Assembly: GCA_947630525.1 (NCBI GenBank) | Contig: CANRHW010000079.1 | Location: forward strand, 1 to 7,308 | DNA from: an uncultured Clostridia bacterium | GTDB taxonomy: Bacteria; Bacillota; Clostridia; UMGS1883 | Direction of reading: 5' to 3' | DNA length: 7,308 bases | In this document: one piece after another, positions 6,326-7,308 of the stretch | How positions within the stretch are numbered: position 1 is the first letter of the stretch | Layout: each line of letters begins with the position of its first letter | Position numbers and translations under genes: made by a program | The notes under the pieces: generated by a model | Seen by the model: only the letters and a program-made list of their open reading frames with translations | Databases searched by the model: none | What the model was told of the DNA's origin: nothing

Positions 6326-6465
6326 AAGCTGAAGCTTTTACTTCATCACAATAAAGTGACTGTGCAAACAGACTCTACTTATGAGGTTTTGGCTTCTCGT
6401 TGCCAAATGATTCCATTTTGTGAGGCGACGCATATAATTTTGTACAAAAAGGCGGTAACCTTGTT
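6326..6465 (+). other. Long, possibly structured 5' leader of msrA
   Basis: The 240 bases between the XRE stop and msrA hold no credible gene. The first 65 bases are plain AT-rich sequence. Downstream of the promoter three small hairpins can be drawn: TGAAG/CTTCA (6330-6345); CTGT/ACAG with a GCAA tetraloop (6360-6371), extended by AGT/ACT past a GA bulge (6355-6374); and TTTGGC/GCCAAA (6388-6407). None matches a riboswitch class I know and no terminator hairpin with a T run is present. The stems are short, so regulatory structure is only a possibility. Confidence 0.35.
6433..6449 (+). promoter_or_regulatory. Second possible msrA promoter with overlapping operator-like palindrome
   Basis: TATAAT (6433-6438) is a perfect -10 but has only a weak -35 (ATTCCA at 6410-6415). 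The perfect 12-base palindrome TTTTGTACAAAA (6438-6449) covers the expected start site near 6445 and abuts the ribosome binding site GGCGGT (6451-6456). This arrangement would suit repression, or an activator-dependent promoter. It may equally be chance in AT-rich DNA. Confidence 0.35.
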
Positions 6466-6981
6466 ATGAAAGAAATATATCTTGCCGGCGGATGCTATTG
6501 GGGCGTTGAGAAATACATTTCAAATTTAAAGGGCGTGGTCTCTACCACGGTGGGCTTTGCCAACGGCAATACCCAGGCCCCAACCTACAAGCAGGTCTGC
6601 ACCGAAAATACCGGCCATGCCGAAACCGTAAAGGTCGTTTATGACCAGGCTATAATAAGCCTGCGGGCGCTGCTCAGACTGTTTTACAAAATAATCGACC
6701 CCACCAGCGTTGACAGGCAGGGCGAGGACATTGGCCGCCAATACCGTACCGGCGTTTACTACACCGACCCGGCCGACGCCACCGTGATAAACGAAACTCT
6801 GACCGAGCTGGAGGCCGCCGTGGGCTCGAAAATCGCAGTCGAAGCCTGCCCGCTGGAGAACTTTTACGACGCGGAGGAGTATCACCAGAAATATTTGGAC
6901 AAAAATCCCGGCGGATACTGCCATGTGCCCTTTGGCCTGATCGCCTGGGCCGGCACGGTTGACCCCGGGGAATTTGACTAA
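6466..6981 (+). CDS. msrA: Peptide-methionine (S)-S-oxide reductase MsrA
   Basis: This 171-residue cytoplasmic enzyme reduces methionine-S-sulfoxide in proteins or free methionine, using thioredoxin as electron donor, and so repairs oxidative damage. The active-site motif is G-G-C-Y-W-G with the nucleophilic Cys10; the usual residue after Cys is Phe, here Tyr. Other family marks are T-V-G-F-A-N-G (28-34), P-T-Y-x-x-V-C (39-45), T-G-H-A-E (49-53), I-D-P-T (77-80), G-x-D-x-G-x-Q-Y-R (86-94 region), E-E-Y-H-Q-K-Y-L (137-144) and N-P-G-G-Y-C with Cys152, the likely resolving cysteine. Length is normal for a single-domain MsrA, and there is no fused MsrB. GGCGGT (6451-6456) lies nine bases before the ATG. 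GC content jumps back up at this gene. It is followed by a terminator and seems monocistronic. Confidence 0.97.
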   Translation: MKEIYLAGGCYWGVEKYISNLKGVVSTTVGFANGNTQAPTYKQVCTENTGHAETVKVVYDQAIISLRALLRLFYKIIDPTSVDRQGEDIGRQYRTGVYYTDPADATVINETLTELEAAVGSKIAVEACPLENFYDAEEYHQKYLDKNPGGYCHVPFGLIAWAGTVDPGEFD

Positions 6982-7007
6982 TCCCATAAGCTGCCCGGCC
7001 ATATAAG

Positions 7008-7049
7008 AAATACCGCACAAAGCCATTTGGTGGTCTTTGTGCGGTATTT
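7008..7049. terminator. Bidirectional terminator between msrA and the aldo/keto reductase gene
   Basis: Perfect 15-base arms (AAATACCGCACAAAG at 7008-7022; complement at 7035-7049) enclose a 12-base loop in which CCA and TGG could pair further. A and T runs flank both sides, so it can stop transcription of msrA and of the convergent gene. Confidence 0.85.
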
Positions 7050-7063
7050 AATTTCACTCACTA

Positions 7064-7308
7064 TTATACGGTCACGCGGCCGGCGAGTATATCCTTATAG
7101 TCCTCCAGGTTCCGCCTGAGCAGCTCCGGCGTGTCGAGGCCGTAAGGACATTTTGACTTACATTTGCCGCAGTTAAGGCAGTTTTCGATATTGAGCATCT
7201 TTTTCTGGGCTTCCTCCGTCAGCCACCCGGCCGACGGACTGCGGCGGATGAGCTGAGACATACGGGCGCAGTTGTTTATCTCGATGCCCGCGGGGCAGGG
7301 CATACAGT
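7064..7308 (-). CDS. Aldo/keto reductase with C-terminal ferredoxin-type domain (partial, C-terminal end only)
   Basis: Only the last 81 codons are inside the window; the gene continues past the right edge, and the frame is open before the ATG at 7303 with a Cys codon. The visible part begins C-M-P-C-P-A-G-I-E-I, the second half of the Y-C-M-P-C-P motif that ends the catalytic part of the COG1453-type aldo/keto reductases. A helical stretch follows (M-S-Q-L-I-R-R), then C-L-N-C-G-K-C-K-S-K-C-P-Y-G, a CxxCxxCxxxCP [4Fe-4S] binding motif, and a helical tail L-R-R-N-L-E-D-Y-K-D-I-L. Such proteins are predicted NAD(P)H oxidoreductases of unknown substrate, about 370-380 residues long. The internal ATG is not the true start. 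Confidence 0.88.
   Translation of the reverse strand, partial: CMPCPAGIEINNCARMSQLIRRSPSAGWLTEEAQKKMLNIENCLNCGKCKSKCPYGLDTPELLRRNLEDYKDILAGRVTV

Larger units (their letters stand above)
5041..6465. other. Low-GC segment between tRNA-Gln and msrA
   Basis: Sample 60-base rows here contain roughly 35-38 percent G+C (for example rows 5401 and 5941) against about 60 percent in row 6541 inside msrA. The segment carries a lipoprotein gene and an XRE repressor gene and lies directly after a tRNA terminator, a common place for acquired DNA. No integrase, transposase, terminal repeat or second copy of the tRNA 3' end is visible, so acquisition is an inference from composition and position. Confidence 0.55.

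Noticed and set aside
6381..6410. Nine-codon open frame in the msrA leader
   Set aside because: It has an ATG and stop but no ribosome binding site and overlaps a hairpin; it is too short to support as a leader peptide.
6326..6465. Known riboswitch (SAM-I, fluoride, guanidine, preQ1, Mn yybP-ykoY) upstream of msrA
   Set aside because: I compared remembered core motifs of these classes with the leader and found none.
4976..6465. Integration site duplicating the tRNA-Gln 3' end
   Set aside because: No second copy of the T-arm/acceptor sequence was found in the low-GC segment and no integrase gene is present.

Overview
The window looks like a chromosomal segment of an uncultured clostridial Firmicute, probably near Oscillospirales. 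The signs are strong AGGAGG-type ribosome binding sites, an S-layer-homology surface protein, a clostridial FeoA, an aldo/keto reductase with a ferredoxin-like tail, A/T-rich sigma-A-type promoters between GC-rich genes, and a tRNA-Gln with encoded CCA. The taxonomic call is an inference, because no rRNA or marker gene is present.

Region by region. (1) 16-2901 (+) encodes a secreted 961-residue protein with three carbohydrate-binding-like beta-sandwich modules, each followed by an Ig-like stretch, and then three SLH repeats that should anchor it to the cell wall. (2) A perfect 36-bp palindrome at 2926-2961 separates it from a convergent gene, 2984-3862 (-), which encodes a cytoplasmic galactose-mutarotase-like beta-sandwich protein. 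(3) A compact divergent promoter region (3863-4000) serves that gene and 4001-4555 (+), a basic protein of unknown function with a CxCxxC cluster. A TTG-initiated feoA-like gene without feoB follows at 4618-4857. (4) A consensus promoter drives tRNA-Gln(CTG) at 4927-5000, which has its own terminator. (5) About 5041-6465 is clearly lower in GC. It holds a lipoprotein gene (5101-5802, -) divergent from a small XRE-family repressor gene (5926-6225, +), then a 240-bp gene-free stretch that contains a good promoter, three small hairpins and a TTTTGTACAAAA palindrome. (6) GC-rich sequence resumes with msrA (6466-6981, +), a bidirectional terminator, and the C-terminal end of a convergent Fe-S aldo/keto reductase gene that runs off the right edge.

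Most of the window is ordinary accessory or housekeeping content arranged as single-gene units. The parts most worth a second look are the leader upstream of msrA, the related TTTTG-(2 or 3 bases)-CAAAA dyads beside the lipoprotein/XRE pair and beside msrA, the low-GC segment next to the tRNA, and the conserved but uncharacterised CxCxxC protein. I did not find convincing evidence of a large new system such as a defence island, CRISPR array, phage or transposon.
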